From assembly GCF_001646785.1 (NCBI RefSeq), contig NZ_LRRH01000005.1, forward strand, positions 124,001 through 188,000: 64,000 nt of DNA, written 5' to 3'. Made by a program: the position numbers and the translations under genes. The notes under the pieces were generated by a model. It saw only the letters and a list, made by a program, of their open reading frames with translations. It did no database searches and was not told the DNA's origin. Below, one piece after another: positions 8,157 through 16,281 of the stretch. The DNA comes from Rhodococcus phenolicus. Its GTDB lineage: Bacteria > Actinomycetota > Actinomycetes > Mycobacteriales > Mycobacteriaceae. Position 1 is the stretch's first letter. Each line of letters opens with the position of its first letter.

Positions 8157-8909
8157 TCAGCCGATGCTGAAGGGCTGTCCCCACAGGGTGACCTGCTGGG
8201 TCGCCGTCGCGGTGTCGACGGTGACCTTCACGAAGCTGCGGGCCTGGGCGTAGCCGGCGCAGCCGGAGATACCCACGGTCGAATCGGCCCACGTGACGCT
8301 ACCTTCGGTGGCCTTCGTGACCATCGAGAAGGGGCGGAACACCCGCTCGCCGAAGGAGTTCTCCTGCTCCACGGAGAGCACGTAGAACTGGCTGGTCTTA
8401 CCCGGGGACAGCGTGATTCCCACGTTGGCGCTCAGCCCGCCGGAGCCGTTGGAGGTGTTGGAACCGGCAGCCACCACTGCCTCGCCCTCGGGCGTGTCCA
8501 CGATCGTGGTCGTCGAGGATGCGCCCGCAGACCCATTCGCGCCGCCACCTGCACTACCGGTGATGTCCACCTGGCAGCCCACAACGTAGCCCGGCATGAT
8601 GCGGAAGTAGTTGACGTTCTTGGCGCCGGCGCCCGACAGCTTGACCTGAGCCGAACCGGACACCCACACGTTGCGGTGGACCGGGGTCGAGCCCATCGAC
8701 GGGTTGATGTTGGCAGACTCGCCCGTGGTCGAGACCGTGACAACAACGTCGCCCGGGAGGGTCTGGGTGATCGAACCGTCCTGCAGGGGAACGAAGGTGT
8801 CGGCGTTGGCCGCACCGACGGAGGTGAAGCCGATGGCGACGGCGACAGCGGCGCCGATACCGGCGGCGCGGAAACCGCGGCGCAGGCCCTTGGTGATGCT
8901 GGTCTTCAT
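8157..8909 (-). CDS. MspA-family outer-membrane porin (first of a tandem pair)
   Basis: A 250-residue secreted protein. The signal peptide (basic start, hydrophobic core) ends at ANA after residue 36, giving mature DTFVPLQDGSI. MspA-family features are the N-terminal strand motif, the central PGYVVGCQVDI strand (MspA: LGYQIGF) and the C-terminal VTLWGQPFSIG (MspA: TTYGEPWNM). MspA-type proteins are octameric water-filled channels across the mycolic-acid outer membrane for small hydrophilic solutes. The 62-bp gap to the upstream paralogue suggests a shared transcript. The loops contain glycine/serine-rich segments and two cysteines that also occur in the paralogue. Confidence 0.85.
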   Translation of the reverse strand: MKTSITKGLRRGFRAAGIGAAVAVAIGFTSVGAANADTFVPLQDGSITQTLPGDVVVTVSTTGESANINPSMGSTPVHRNVWVSGSAQVKLSGAGAKNVNYFRIMPGYVVGCQVDITGSAGGGANGSAGASSTTTIVDTPEGEAVVAAGSNTSNGSGGLSANVGITLSPGKTSQFYVLSVEQENSFGERVFRPFSMVTKATEGSVTWADSTVGISGCAGYAQARSFVKVTVDTATATQQVTLWGQPFSIG

Positions 8910-8971
8910 GTCATCTCTCTCGAGTTCGTGGCTCGCGTGAGCGAGAAATCAGTCAGGGACTGGTGCGGCGG

Positions 8972-9736
8972 TCAGCCGATGCTGAACGGCTGGCCGTACA
9001 GAGTGGTCTTGACGTAGTCCTTACCCACGACCTCGAGGACGGTGTAGGAACGAGCCTGTGCGTAGCCGCCGCAGCCCATGGTGCTGAGCTCGGAATCCTG
9101 GTACTGGACCGTGTAATCCGTGTCCTTCTTCGTGATGTCCTTACCCTCCAGGTGCACGAAGACCACCTGGCCCGGCTGCAGCGGGACGTTGAGGGACGCC
9201 GAAGGGCTGATTCCGCCGGACGAGGTCCCTGTGCTGATCGCGGTCCCGGCCGGGCCTGCAGTCGTACCGACCAGAAGGTCCGTCAGGGAAGAGACCACGT
9301 TGGTGTTGAAGTTGATACCGAGGTTGCCCTTCAGGCCCGAGATGTCGACCTGGCAGCCCACGATGTAGCCGGTGTTGATACGCGAGACGCCGTGCGTCGA
9401 GGAGTTGTTGGTCCCGTTCAAGGGCGAGGTGCTGCCGTCGGTCTTACCCGGGGTGGACGGGATGTCGACGTTGACTCGTGCAGTCACCGTGCCGGACACC
9501 CAGGCGACGCGGTTGGCCGGGTTCGCGGCCATGGAGGGCGAGACGAGCGCGCTCTCCGCGGTCCGGGTCACCGTCGCCTTGTCACCCGGAGCAGTGATTT
9601 GCCCGTCGGGCAGGGGAACGAAGGTGTCGGCGTTCGCTGCGCCGGCGGACAGGAATCCCAAGGCGATGGCCGCGGCGGCGGCCACGCTTCCGATCCGGGC
9701 GCCACGGCGCAGACCGGACGTGTGCTTCTTGCTCAA
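8972..9736 (-). CDS. MspA-family outer-membrane porin (second of a tandem pair)
   Basis: A 254-residue paralogue of the adjacent porin, with the same signal-peptide design (cleavage after residue 36 at ANA) and conserved blocks ADTFVPLPDGQIT, GYIVGCQVDISG, GGYAQARSY and the C-terminal TTLYGQPFSIG. The two differ mainly in the constriction and loop regions, as expected of channels with different selectivity made by local duplication. It is the promoter-proximal gene of the pair: a 473-bp relatively AT-rich gap lies upstream, and the other porin follows after 62 bp. The family is inferred from motif positions and length. Confidence 0.85.
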   Translation of the reverse strand: MSKKHTSGLRRGARIGSVAAAAAIALGFLSAGAANADTFVPLPDGQITAPGDKATVTRTAESALVSPSMAANPANRVAWVSGTVTARVNVDIPSTPGKTDGSTSPLNGTNNSSTHGVSRINTGYIVGCQVDISGLKGNLGINFNTNVVSSLTDLLVGTTAGPAGTAISTGTSSGGISPSASLNVPLQPGQVVFVHLEGKDITKKDTDYTVQYQDSELSTMGCGGYAQARSYTVLEVVGKDYVKTTLYGQPFSIG

Positions 9737-10209
9737 TTGGTACCCCTACTCAGGTGTGTGCGGTGCCCGTCCTCGGGGGAGGGGCACGGTCGAGCGCGCC
9801 GATCTCCGGGCAGCGAAGATCGACTGTGGTGTGTGACAGTGTTGGGCGTCGCTCGAAAGTCCTCTTGCGCAAAGGACCTCGACGCGCGTTCGACTGTTCG
9901 CCCTAAGGGCACTGTGGCCGTCCCGCAACCCTCCGGCCTCAGTTCGTGACGAACGATAACACGCTCTGTGAGTAGTACCACTAACGATTTCACAGCTATG
10001 ATTCAGATCACTTTTTCGACTCGAATTCCTAAAGAAAACCCAAAGAGGCACCGATCGCCGGAACGCGACAGGCCAGGGTAATTGGACCGAATATTACTGT
10101 CCAGTAGTCACTTTCGACATCGATGAGAGCGCTCGCTATCGGAGAGCCCTACATCGTGACACATCACAAGGCGATAAACCAGGACGAGTCCCAGTGGACC
10201 CTCGATCCG
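9737..10209. other. AT-rich regulatory region upstream of the porins
   Basis: No gene is apparent. Compared with the rest of the window the stretch at about 9945-10120 is AT-rich, typical of a promoter region. Visible symmetry includes a perfect 13-bp palindrome GTTCGTGACGAAC at 9942-9954, about 205 bp upstream of the porin start. A TGGAC-N11-GTCCA inverted repeat lies at 10083-10103. Either could be an operator for the porins; the regulator is unknown. Confidence 0.45.
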
Positions 10210-11553
10210 TCAGCGGAGGCGCATCGGGATGCCCGCGACGACGAGGGACACCGAGTCCGAGATCTCCGCGACCCTCGCGTTCAGCCGGCCGAGCTGGTCC
10301 CGGAACAGCCGGCCCGACGCACTCGCCGGAACCACCCCGCTGCCGACCTCGTTGCTCACCGCGACCACCGGCACGGCACAGGCCGCCCACGCGGCCAGCA
10401 ATTCCTCGACGTCTCGTTCGACGGCGGCGATATCCCCGCCCGTCCACACCTCGTGCACGTCCAGCCTCGCGGTGAGCCAGGTACCGAGACAGTCGACGAG
10501 CAGCGGTCGGGTCGCCGCCCGCAACACCTCTGCGACATCCGATGTCTCCACGGTGCACCAGGATTCGGGCCGGCGTTCGCGATGCAACGCGACCCGGGCC
10601 GCCCACTCCGCATCCCCCTCGCGGGTCCCGCCGGTCGCCACGTACGTCACCGCCGGATGGGCCTCGAGCAACTGCTCGGCGTATCGGGACTTCCCGGATC
10701 GGACGCCGCCGAGAATCAGTGTCCGCTGCACTGCACCGTCTTCGAACACGGAAGGACCCACCCGAACCACTTCCCCGTCGTTGCCGACCCTCGCACCGCA
10801 CCGGTTCAATCGGCTGCGAACCTGCGCGATCGGCGGATTGTGATGCCCGAGGTGCACCGCCACCACATCGGTGGCGTCGACGACCGCGTCGCACATTCGC
10901 AACGTCGCCACGGTCTCCTCGAATGCCGCCAGCGTGTGGTGACCCGCGCCGAGATCCGCACGGTCACCGAATGTTTCCTCGAGGAACACGGCGTCGAACT
11001 CCGCACCGCGCACGCCCTCGAACCACTCTCCGGGCAACGGTCCGGTGTCGCACGCCCAGAGAATACGGGCGTCGGGGCCGGCGACGTCGTAGAGCACGGC
11101 GTCACCGTCCTCGAACACCTGGTGCGTGGCGGCGAGCACCCGGACCCGGTAATCGCCGACGGTCACCACATCCCCCGCCGTCACCGGCACGAAACGCACC
11201 GGATCGTCCGGCCCCGTCCAATCCCGGCACGCATCGACCGCGGCGGCCGGCCCGATCACGTCGACGGTGAACCCGGCCTCGGCCCACGACCGGAACAGCA
11301 GTGCCTGCGGTCCGAGATGATCGGTGTGTGCGTGGGTGAGCAGAATGTGCCGGACCCGCGCCAGACTCCTACCGTGACGCAGCGCCGCGCGCGGAACTTC
11401 CGGCCCGCAGTCGAGCATCAGCACATCGTCGATCAGTGCCGCGGTCTGCCCCCGGATCTCACCGTGTCGTGCCGCGTCGTGGCACGAGGCGCACGTGCAG
11501 AACGGGTTGGGCCATCCGTCCGCGGCTCCGGTGCCGAGCAGCACGATATCCAT
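10210..11553 (-). CDS. Fusion of PhnP-like metallo-beta-lactamase hydrolase and CobU (cobinamide kinase/guanylyltransferase)
   Basis: About 447 residues. The N-terminal 275 form a metallo-beta-lactamase-fold hydrolase of the PhnP type, with a CTCASC zinc cluster at residues 19-24 and metal-binding THAHTDH at about 73-79. The C-terminal 170 are CobU: P-loop GGVRSGKS near 283-290, the guanylylated His in the HRERRP motif near 324, then VDCLGTWLT and VSNEVGSGVVP. CobU phosphorylates adenosylcobinamide and transfers GMP to it, for corrinoid salvage and the nucleotide loop. The role of the hydrolase half is unknown; nucleotide-loop phosphate chemistry is a guess. The second of two adjacent ATGs was chosen (GGAG 5 nt upstream). 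It overlaps btuD. Confidence 0.88.
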   Translation of the reverse strand: MDIVLLGTGAADGWPNPFCTCASCHDAARHGEIRGQTAALIDDVLMLDCGPEVPRAALRHGRSLARVRHILLTHAHTDHLGPQALLFRSWAEAGFTVDVIGPAAAVDACRDWTGPDDPVRFVPVTAGDVVTVGDYRVRVLAATHQVFEDGDAVLYDVAGPDARILWACDTGPLPGEWFEGVRGAEFDAVFLEETFGDRADLGAGHHTLAAFEETVATLRMCDAVVDATDVVAVHLGHHNPPIAQVRSRLNRCGARVGNDGEVVRVGPSVFEDGAVQRTLILGGVRSGKSRYAEQLLEAHPAVTYVATGGTREGDAEWAARVALHRERRPESWCTVETSDVAEVLRAATRPLLVDCLGTWLTARLDVHEVWTGGDIAAVERDVEELLAAWAACAVPVVAVSNEVGSGVVPASASGRLFRDQLGRLNARVAEISDSVSLVVAGIPMRLR

Positions 11554-12335
11554 CATGTCTCCTTCGGAGGGTGACGCAGGGGAAGGACCGCGAATCCACC
11601 TGGGCGATCGAGAATTTCGACCCTCGCCCCGTAGACCTCGCCGATCCGCTCCGGGGTGAGAACTTGCTCGGGCGGTCCGTCCGCGACCACGCGGCCGGAG
11701 TCGAGCAGCACCAGCCGTTCGCCGTACTGCGCGGCGGAAGTGAGATCGTGCATGGCGGCGAGCACCGTGAGATCGCCGTCGCGGCGCAGCGAATCGATCA
11801 GGTCGAGAACCTGCTGCTGGTGACCGATGTCGAGGGCGCTGGTCGGTTCGTCGAGCAGCAGGACCCGGGGCTGCTGGGCGAGGGCACGCCCCAGCACCAC
11901 CCGTTGCAACTCACCGCCGGACAGTTCGGTCGCCGGCCGTGACGCGAGCGCGTTCAGATCGAGCCGGTCGATCACCGAGTCGACGACACCGCGATCGTCC
12001 GGGCCGCCGGTCGCGAATCTCGGGACGTGCGGGGTGCGGCCGAGCCGGATCAGCTCGCGGACCGTGACCCCTTCGGGGACCACGGGCCGCTGCGGCATCA
12101 ACGCGACCACCCGGGCGATCGCGCGGCGGCCCGCGCCGGGCGTCAGTCCCGCGATGCGCACGTCACCGGAGGACGGCACCAGTCCGGCCAGGGCATGCAG
12201 CAAGGTCGTCTTCCCCGCGCCGTTCGGCCCGAGGATCGACACCCACTCCCCCTGGCGAACAACGAGATCCACCGAGTCGACGACGGTGACTCCGGCGCGT
12301 TCGACGGTGACGGACCGGCACTGGACAGCGGTCAC
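11553..12335 (-). CDS. B12/corrinoid-type ABC transporter ATPase (BtuD-like)
   Basis: A 260-residue ATPase of the FecE/BtuD class: Walker A GPNGAGKT at residues 36-43, signature LSGGE, Walker B LLLDEPTSALD, and the H-loop in AAMHDLTSAA. It energises the adjacent FecCD-type permease. The GTG start overlaps the permease stop (GTGA). The frame stays open upstream inside the permease gene, but homology to ATPases begins here. The whole operon sits behind a cobalamin riboswitch and also carries CobU, which makes cobalamin or cobinamide the likely cargo rather than an iron siderophore. Confidence 0.9.
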   Translation of the reverse strand: MTAVQCRSVTVERAGVTVVDSVDLVVRQGEWVSILGPNGAGKTTLLHALAGLVPSSGDVRIAGLTPGAGRRAIARVVALMPQRPVVPEGVTVRELIRLGRTPHVPRFATGGPDDRGVVDSVIDRLDLNALASRPATELSGGELQRVVLGRALAQQPRVLLLDEPTSALDIGHQQQVLDLIDSLRRDGDLTVLAAMHDLTSAAQYGERLVLLDSGRVVADGPPEQVLTPERIGEVYGARVEILDRPGGFAVLPLRHPPKET

Positions 12336-13360
12336 GAGACCCCCCTGCTGCGGCGGAGGACGAGCAGGAAGAACGGTGCTCCGATCGCCGCGGTCACGAC
12401 ACCGATGGGCAGTTCCGCCGGAGACATCACGGTGCGGGCCGCGACGTCGGCGAGCACCAGGAACGCCGCGCCGGTCATCAGCGACAGCGGCAGCAGCAAC
12501 CGGTGCCCGGGTCCGACGAGCAGCCGGACCGCGTGCGGCACCACGATCCCGACGAACCCGATGAGTCCGCTGACACTGACGACCGCAGCGGTGCCGAGCG
12601 TCGCCACACACACCAGCACCAGGCGGACCCGCGCCGGGTGCACACCGAGGCTGGCCGCTTCGACGTCGCCGACGGCCATCACGTCGAGGGTGCGGCGGTA
12701 CAGCAGGATCGCGGCGGTCGCGACCACGACGTACGGCAGCACGACCACCACATCGGACCAGCCGTCCGTGCCGAGCCGGCCCAGCAGCCACGTGTAGACC
12801 TGGCGGAGGCTGTCGTCGGACAGTTGCTGCGCGAACGTCTGCGCCGCGTTGGTGAACGCCGCGACCGCGACGCCGGCGAGGATGATCACCACCTCGGACC
12901 GGGCGCCGCCGACGGTGCTTCCCAGCAGATAGGTGGCGGCGACGGCGAGCAGTCCGCCGACGAACGCCGCGACGGGAACACCCACCATGCCCAGGACCCC
13001 GCCGAATGCGATCGCGAGGGTCGCGCCGAGTCCCGCGCCGCTCGAGACACCGAGCAGATAGGGGTCGGCGAGCGGATTGCGGAACACCCCCTGGTACGCG
13101 GCGCCGGCGACGGCGAGCATCGCACCGACGAGCGCCCCCAGCACGACCCGCGGCATGCGGATGTTCCACAGGATGGCCTGCTGCCTCGCCGACAGACCAC
13201 TGTCGATGTCGACGAAGGGCAGGGCGTCGAGCAGTTCGAGCAGGACGCCGCGCACGGTCAGGCCCGCGGGACCGACGAGGATGCCGACGAGCAGCGCCGC
13301 GACCAGCACCAGCGCCGCCCCGGTCAGCACCAGCGCCCGGCGCCGCGGCGCCACGGTCAC
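12332..13360 (-). CDS. B12/corrinoid-type ABC transporter permease (BtuC-like, FecCD family)
   Basis: A 342-residue polytopic permease with around ten helices. FecCD-family landmarks are visible: RMPRVVLGALVGAMLAVAG, the region beginning FRNPLADPYLLGVSSG, and the cytoplasmic coupling segment with GFVGIVVPHAVRLLVGPGHR. The GTG start overlaps the solute-binding gene end by 4 bp. Family and topology are clear. The assignment to B12 rather than ferric siderophores rests on the upstream riboswitch and the downstream CobU domain. Confidence 0.9.
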   Translation of the reverse strand: MTVAPRRRALVLTGAALVLVAALLVGILVGPAGLTVRGVLLELLDALPFVDIDSGLSARQQAILWNIRMPRVVLGALVGAMLAVAGAAYQGVFRNPLADPYLLGVSSGAGLGATLAIAFGGVLGMVGVPVAAFVGGLLAVAATYLLGSTVGGARSEVVIILAGVAVAAFTNAAQTFAQQLSDDSLRQVYTWLLGRLGTDGWSDVVVVLPYVVVATAAILLYRRTLDVMAVGDVEAASLGVHPARVRLVLVCVATLGTAAVVSVSGLIGFVGIVVPHAVRLLVGPGHRLLLPLSLMTGAAFLVLADVAARTVMSPAELPIGVVTAAIGAPFFLLVLRRSRGVS

Positions 13361-14316
13361 GACGTGGGCTGCGCGGCCGGCACCGCAGCGGCTGTCGCGG
13401 CGAGATCGCGGAGCAGATCCACCACTCGCGGTCCCCAGCGGCTCGCGATGTCCTCGTCCAGCACGTGGATGCGGCCTTCACGGACGGCGGTCAGCTCACC
13501 CCAGCCGGCGCGCGCGGCGACCGTCTCCGGGGTGACCCCGCAGCACTGGCCGTCCGCCAGGAAGATGGCGTCGGGATCGGATTCGAGGATGTATTCGGCG
13601 GACAGCTGCGGGTAGGCGTCGGGGCCGGTCGCGATCGACCGGAAACCGACGAGCCCGTACAGGTAACCGAGGAAGGTGTCGTCGGCGATGCTGTAGTAGG
13701 TGTCGTCGAGCTCGTGGTAGTAGGTCAGCGGCTCGTCCCGCTGCGGCACCCCGGCGAGGATCTGCTCGATGTCGGTGCGCATCGAGGTTGCCAGTTCCAC
13801 GGAGTCACCGATGTGCCCGGTGGCGGCACCGACCTGCTCGATCTGGGTGTAGATGTCGTCGAGGGTTTCGGGGGCGGGCAGCAGCAGCGTGGGCACGCCG
13901 GCCTTCGCCAGGCCTGCGACGACGTCGCCGTTGTCGTCGGTGGCGACGACCAGGTCCGGTTCGTATCCGAGGATCGCCTCGACGTTGGGCGTGTAACCGG
14001 ACAGGTCCGTGACGGGGGCCTGCGGCGGATGGTCGGACTGGTCGTCGACAGCGACGACCTGGTCCCCCGCGCCGACGGCGAAGAGCATCTCGGTGGTCGT
14101 CGGGGCGAGCGACACGATCGCGTCCGGGCGCTCCTCGACGGTGACGGCCCGGTCGCCGGATCCGACGGTGACGGGAAACGTTCCGTCTACCGTGGGCGTG
14201 GAACCGCCCGCGTCGCTTCCGGCGTCGTCCGCACTGCTGCACGCCGTCACGATCACGGCGAGCGCCGCGACCGACGCGCCGAGCATCCGGCGCACGCGAA
14301 ACCTGGTGGTGGGCAC
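13357..14316 (-). CDS. B12/corrinoid-binding lipoprotein (BtuF-like periplasmic-binding protein)
   Basis: A 319-residue receptor. The signal peptide ends in a lipobox with the lipidated Cys at residue 26 (VTACSS), followed by a Ser/Asp-rich linker. The two-lobed helical-backbone fold of FecB/BtuF proteins follows, with RPDAIVSLAPTTTEMLFAVG and VGVP-like segments. I chose the GTG at 14314-14316 because GGAGG lies exactly 6 nt upstream; an in-frame ATG two codons earlier abuts the GGAGG and is too close. A longer upstream reading would translate the riboswitch and is rejected. First gene of the riboswitch operon. Confidence 0.88.
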   Translation of the reverse strand: MPTTRFRVRRMLGASVAALAVIVTACSSADDAGSDAGGSTPTVDGTFPVTVGSGDRAVTVEERPDAIVSLAPTTTEMLFAVGAGDQVVAVDDQSDHPPQAPVTDLSGYTPNVEAILGYEPDLVVATDDNGDVVAGLAKAGVPTLLLPAPETLDDIYTQIEQVGAATGHIGDSVELATSMRTDIEQILAGVPQRDEPLTYYHELDDTYYSIADDTFLGYLYGLVGFRSIATGPDAYPQLSAEYILESDPDAIFLADGQCCGVTPETVAARAGWGELTAVREGRIHVLDEDIASRWGPRVVDLLRDLAATAAAVPAAQPTS

Positions 14317-14321
14317 AGCCA

Positions 14322-14337
14322 TCCTCCGTTCGGAGGA
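14322..14337 (-). promoter_or_regulatory. Hairpin sequestering the btuF Shine-Dalgarno site
   Basis: TCCTCC and GGAGGA pair across a GAAC loop, burying the GGAGG that serves the GTG start at 14316. It sits just downstream of the cobalamin aptamer, which fits a translational off-switch. The upstream segment at about 14380-14400 (minus strand GGTCCTCGG...GAAGGACGG) could offer competing pairings. Confidence 0.6.
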
Positions 14338-14384
14338 CGAAAACAGTACGGCTGCAACGGGTGTCCGTCGCGGCACGTCACCGT

Positions 14385-14560
14385 CCTTCGTCCGAGGACC
14401 AGTACGTGACCGCAGCGACAGCCGATCTGACTCGTCCGGCACGCGGCCGGCTTCACAGTTGCGGGACAGTGCCGGGTTCACACCGGACTTCGCCGTGACG
14501 CTGCGGGACCCCGGCCGAAGCGGTCGGGGTCACCCGCAGCGTATCGCAGGGCACGTGTGC
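14385..14560 (-). promoter_or_regulatory. Cobalamin riboswitch upstream of btuFCD-cobU operon
   Basis: Read on the minus strand, the conserved core is present: CCGGTG, GAACCCGG, the invariant CTGTCCCGCAACTGTGA (14453-14470), and a B12-box-like GACGAGTCAGAT at about 14426-14437. A peripheral GC-rich hairpin closed by a CTTCGG-type loop precedes the core. Binding of adenosylcobalamin to such elements represses the downstream genes. Here it leads into a Shine-Dalgarno-sequestering hairpin ahead of btuF, so high B12 should switch off the importer operon. Confidence 0.88.
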
Positions 14561-14561
14561 A

Positions 14562-14596
14562 CCCGCCGGTGCAGTACCTGCACGTGCAGCGGCGGG
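14562..14596. terminator. Hairpin downstream of metZ
   Basis: CCCGCCG and CGGCGGG form the outer stem, with an inner GTGCAG/CTGCAC pairing. It starts 8 bp beyond the metZ stop and separates metZ from the riboswitch. It is a plausible GC-rich terminator lacking a U-run; it could instead be part of the riboswitch leader. Confidence 0.5.
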
Positions 14597-14604
14597 AGCA
14601 ACGC

Positions 14605-15828
14605 CTAGCTCAGTGCCTGCTGGAGATCCTCGAGGAGGTCCTGGGGATCCTCCAGGCCGACGGACAGTCGCACCACGCCGTCGGCCAGGCCGATCGCGGC
14701 TCGTCCCTCGGGGCCCATCGCGCGGTGCGTCGTCGTCGCCGGGTGTGTGATGAGCGACTTCGCATCACCGAGATTGTTGGAGATGTCGACGATCCGCAGC
14801 TTGTTGAGCAACTCGAACGCCTTCTTCTTGCCTTCGCCGTCGGCGGCGGCAAGTTCGAAGGTGATGACGCTGCCGCCACCGCTCATCTGGGACCGGGCGA
14901 GCTCGTGCTGCGGATGCGACTCGAGGTAGGGGTACTTGACCCAGTTCACCGCGTCCTGGCTTTCGAGGAAGCGGGCCAGTTCGAGTGCCGTGTCCACCGA
15001 GCGCTGCACGCGCAGCGGCATCGTCTCGAGACCCTTGAGCAGCGTCCACGCGTTGAACGGGCTCAGCGACGGACCGGTGTGGCGGATGAGCTGCTGCACG
15101 GGTCCGTCGATGTAGTCCTTCGGGCCGAGGATCGCACCACCGAGCACCCGGCCCTGGCCGTCGATGTGCTTGGTCCCCGAGTAGACGACGATGTCGGCGC
15201 CGAGGTCGAGGCTGCGCTGCAACAGCGGAGTGGCGAAGACATTGTCCAGCACCACTTTCGCGCCGGCAGCGTGTGCCATCTCGGAGACCTTGCGGACATC
15301 GACGAGGGTCTGCATCGGATTCGACGGCGTCTCGAAGAACACCGCGGTGGTCGGCACCGACAGTGCCTTCTCCCACTGGTCGAGGTCCTCACCGTCGACG
15401 AACACGGTCTCCACGCCCCAGCGGGGCAGGATCTCGTTGCACACCACGAAGCACGAGCCGAACAGGCTGCGAGCGGCGACCAGCCGGTCGCCCTTGCCGA
15501 GCAGCGCGCCGAGCGCGGTGAACACCGCGGACATGCCGCTGGCGGTCGCGTAGGCGCCTTCGGCGCCGTCGAGCAACCGGAGCCGTTCCTCGAACATCTT
15601 CACGGTCGGGTTGCCGTACCGCGAGTAGACGAAGTGGTCGACCTCGCCGGTGAAGGCCTGCTCGGCGGCCTCGGCGGATTCGTACACGAATCCGGAGTTC
15701 AGGTAGAGCGCCTCGGAGGTCTCCTCGAACCCGGAGCGCAGCAGGCCGCCGCGGACACCGAGAGTGGCCGGGCGCACCGAATCGGGCAGTGGCCGCTCGA
15801 ACGCGCCACCCTGGGGAATTGCACTCAC
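14605..15828 (-). CDS. metZ: O-succinylhomoserine sulfhydrylase
   Basis: A 407-residue PLP enzyme that makes homocysteine from O-succinylhomoserine and sulfide in methionine synthesis. The PLP lysine is K220 in VVYSGTKHIDGQG; the cofactor-loop motif YSRYGNPTVKMFEERL (69-84) and the ETPSNP segment (166-171) are typical of the Cys/Met-metabolism family and of MetZ. The GTG start overlaps the rhodanese gene stop (GTGA). The rhodanese-metZ pairing matches M. tuberculosis Rv0390-Rv0391, and a sulfur-handling partner next door fits sulfide supply. Strong assignment. Confidence 0.93.
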   Translation of the reverse strand: MSAIPQGGAFERPLPDSVRPATLGVRGGLLRSGFEETSEALYLNSGFVYESAEAAEQAFTGEVDHFVYSRYGNPTVKMFEERLRLLDGAEGAYATASGMSAVFTALGALLGKGDRLVAARSLFGSCFVVCNEILPRWGVETVFVDGEDLDQWEKALSVPTTAVFFETPSNPMQTLVDVRKVSEMAHAAGAKVVLDNVFATPLLQRSLDLGADIVVYSGTKHIDGQGRVLGGAILGPKDYIDGPVQQLIRHTGPSLSPFNAWTLLKGLETMPLRVQRSVDTALELARFLESQDAVNWVKYPYLESHPQHELARSQMSGGGSVITFELAAADGEGKKKAFELLNKLRIVDISNNLGDAKSLITHPATTTHRAMGPEGRAAIGLADGVVRLSVGLEDPQDLLEDLQQALS

Positions 15829-16238
15829 GACTGCCTCCACGGCAGGCCCGCGGCCCGCCAGCCCTCGGCGCCCCGATGCCCTTCGGGGTCGAGGGCGCCT
15901 TCGAATCCTTCGAGAACGTTGTAGGACGGGGTCAGGCCCGCAGCGGTCGCCGTGACGGCGGCACCGATGGAACGCTGCCCCGAGCGACACAGGAAGATCA
16001 CCGGTCCGCCGTCGATGCCGGCCGCGCGCAGTTCGTCCACGAACCGCTCGTTCGGCGCACCGGTCGGGTAACCGACCCATTCGACGAACACCGTGCGGCG
16101 ACCGATGGACGAGGTCTCGGGAACCCCGACGTACTTCCATTCGGCGTCGGTTCGCACATCGACGAGCACGGCATCCGGGTTTTCCTGCAGCAGCTCCCAG
16201 GCTTGCTGCGGCGTTATATCACCTGCGTAGCTCACCAC
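15825..16238 (-). CDS. Rhodanese-domain protein
   Basis: A 137-residue single-domain protein with VLVDVRTDAEWKYVG and the active-site loop CRSGQRS, Cys84 being the persulfide carrier. It probably delivers or detoxifies sulfane sulfur. It is translationally coupled to metZ, so persulfide handling for methionine synthesis is the natural inference. Start is a GTG at 16236-16238 (a second GTG follows directly). Similar in size and position to the M. tuberculosis gene upstream of metZ. Confidence 0.9.
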   Translation of the reverse strand: MVSYAGDITPQQAWELLQENPDAVLVDVRTDAEWKYVGVPETSSIGRRTVFVEWVGYPTGAPNERFVDELRAAGIDGGPVIFLCRSGQRSIGAAVTATAAGLTPSYNVLEGFEGALDPEGHRGAEGWRAAGLPWRQS

Positions 16239-16281
16239 ACCAGCTTTTCACAGGCGTGGCGCCGACGACGAGGCGGGCGGA

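Noticed and set aside
11553-13481. 642-codon frame extending the BtuD-like ATPase upstream
   Set aside because: The extension is a frame-shifted reading of the BtuC-like permease. The GTG at 12335 overlaps the permease stop and is where ATPase homology begins.
11553-14316. Ferric siderophore importer
   Set aside because: The protein families allow it, but the cobalamin riboswitch upstream and the CobU domain in the same operon favour corrinoid transport.
14323-14481. N-terminal extension of the BtuF-like protein
   Set aside because: It would translate the invariant riboswitch core and lacks a signal peptide start. The signal peptide follows the GTG at 14316.
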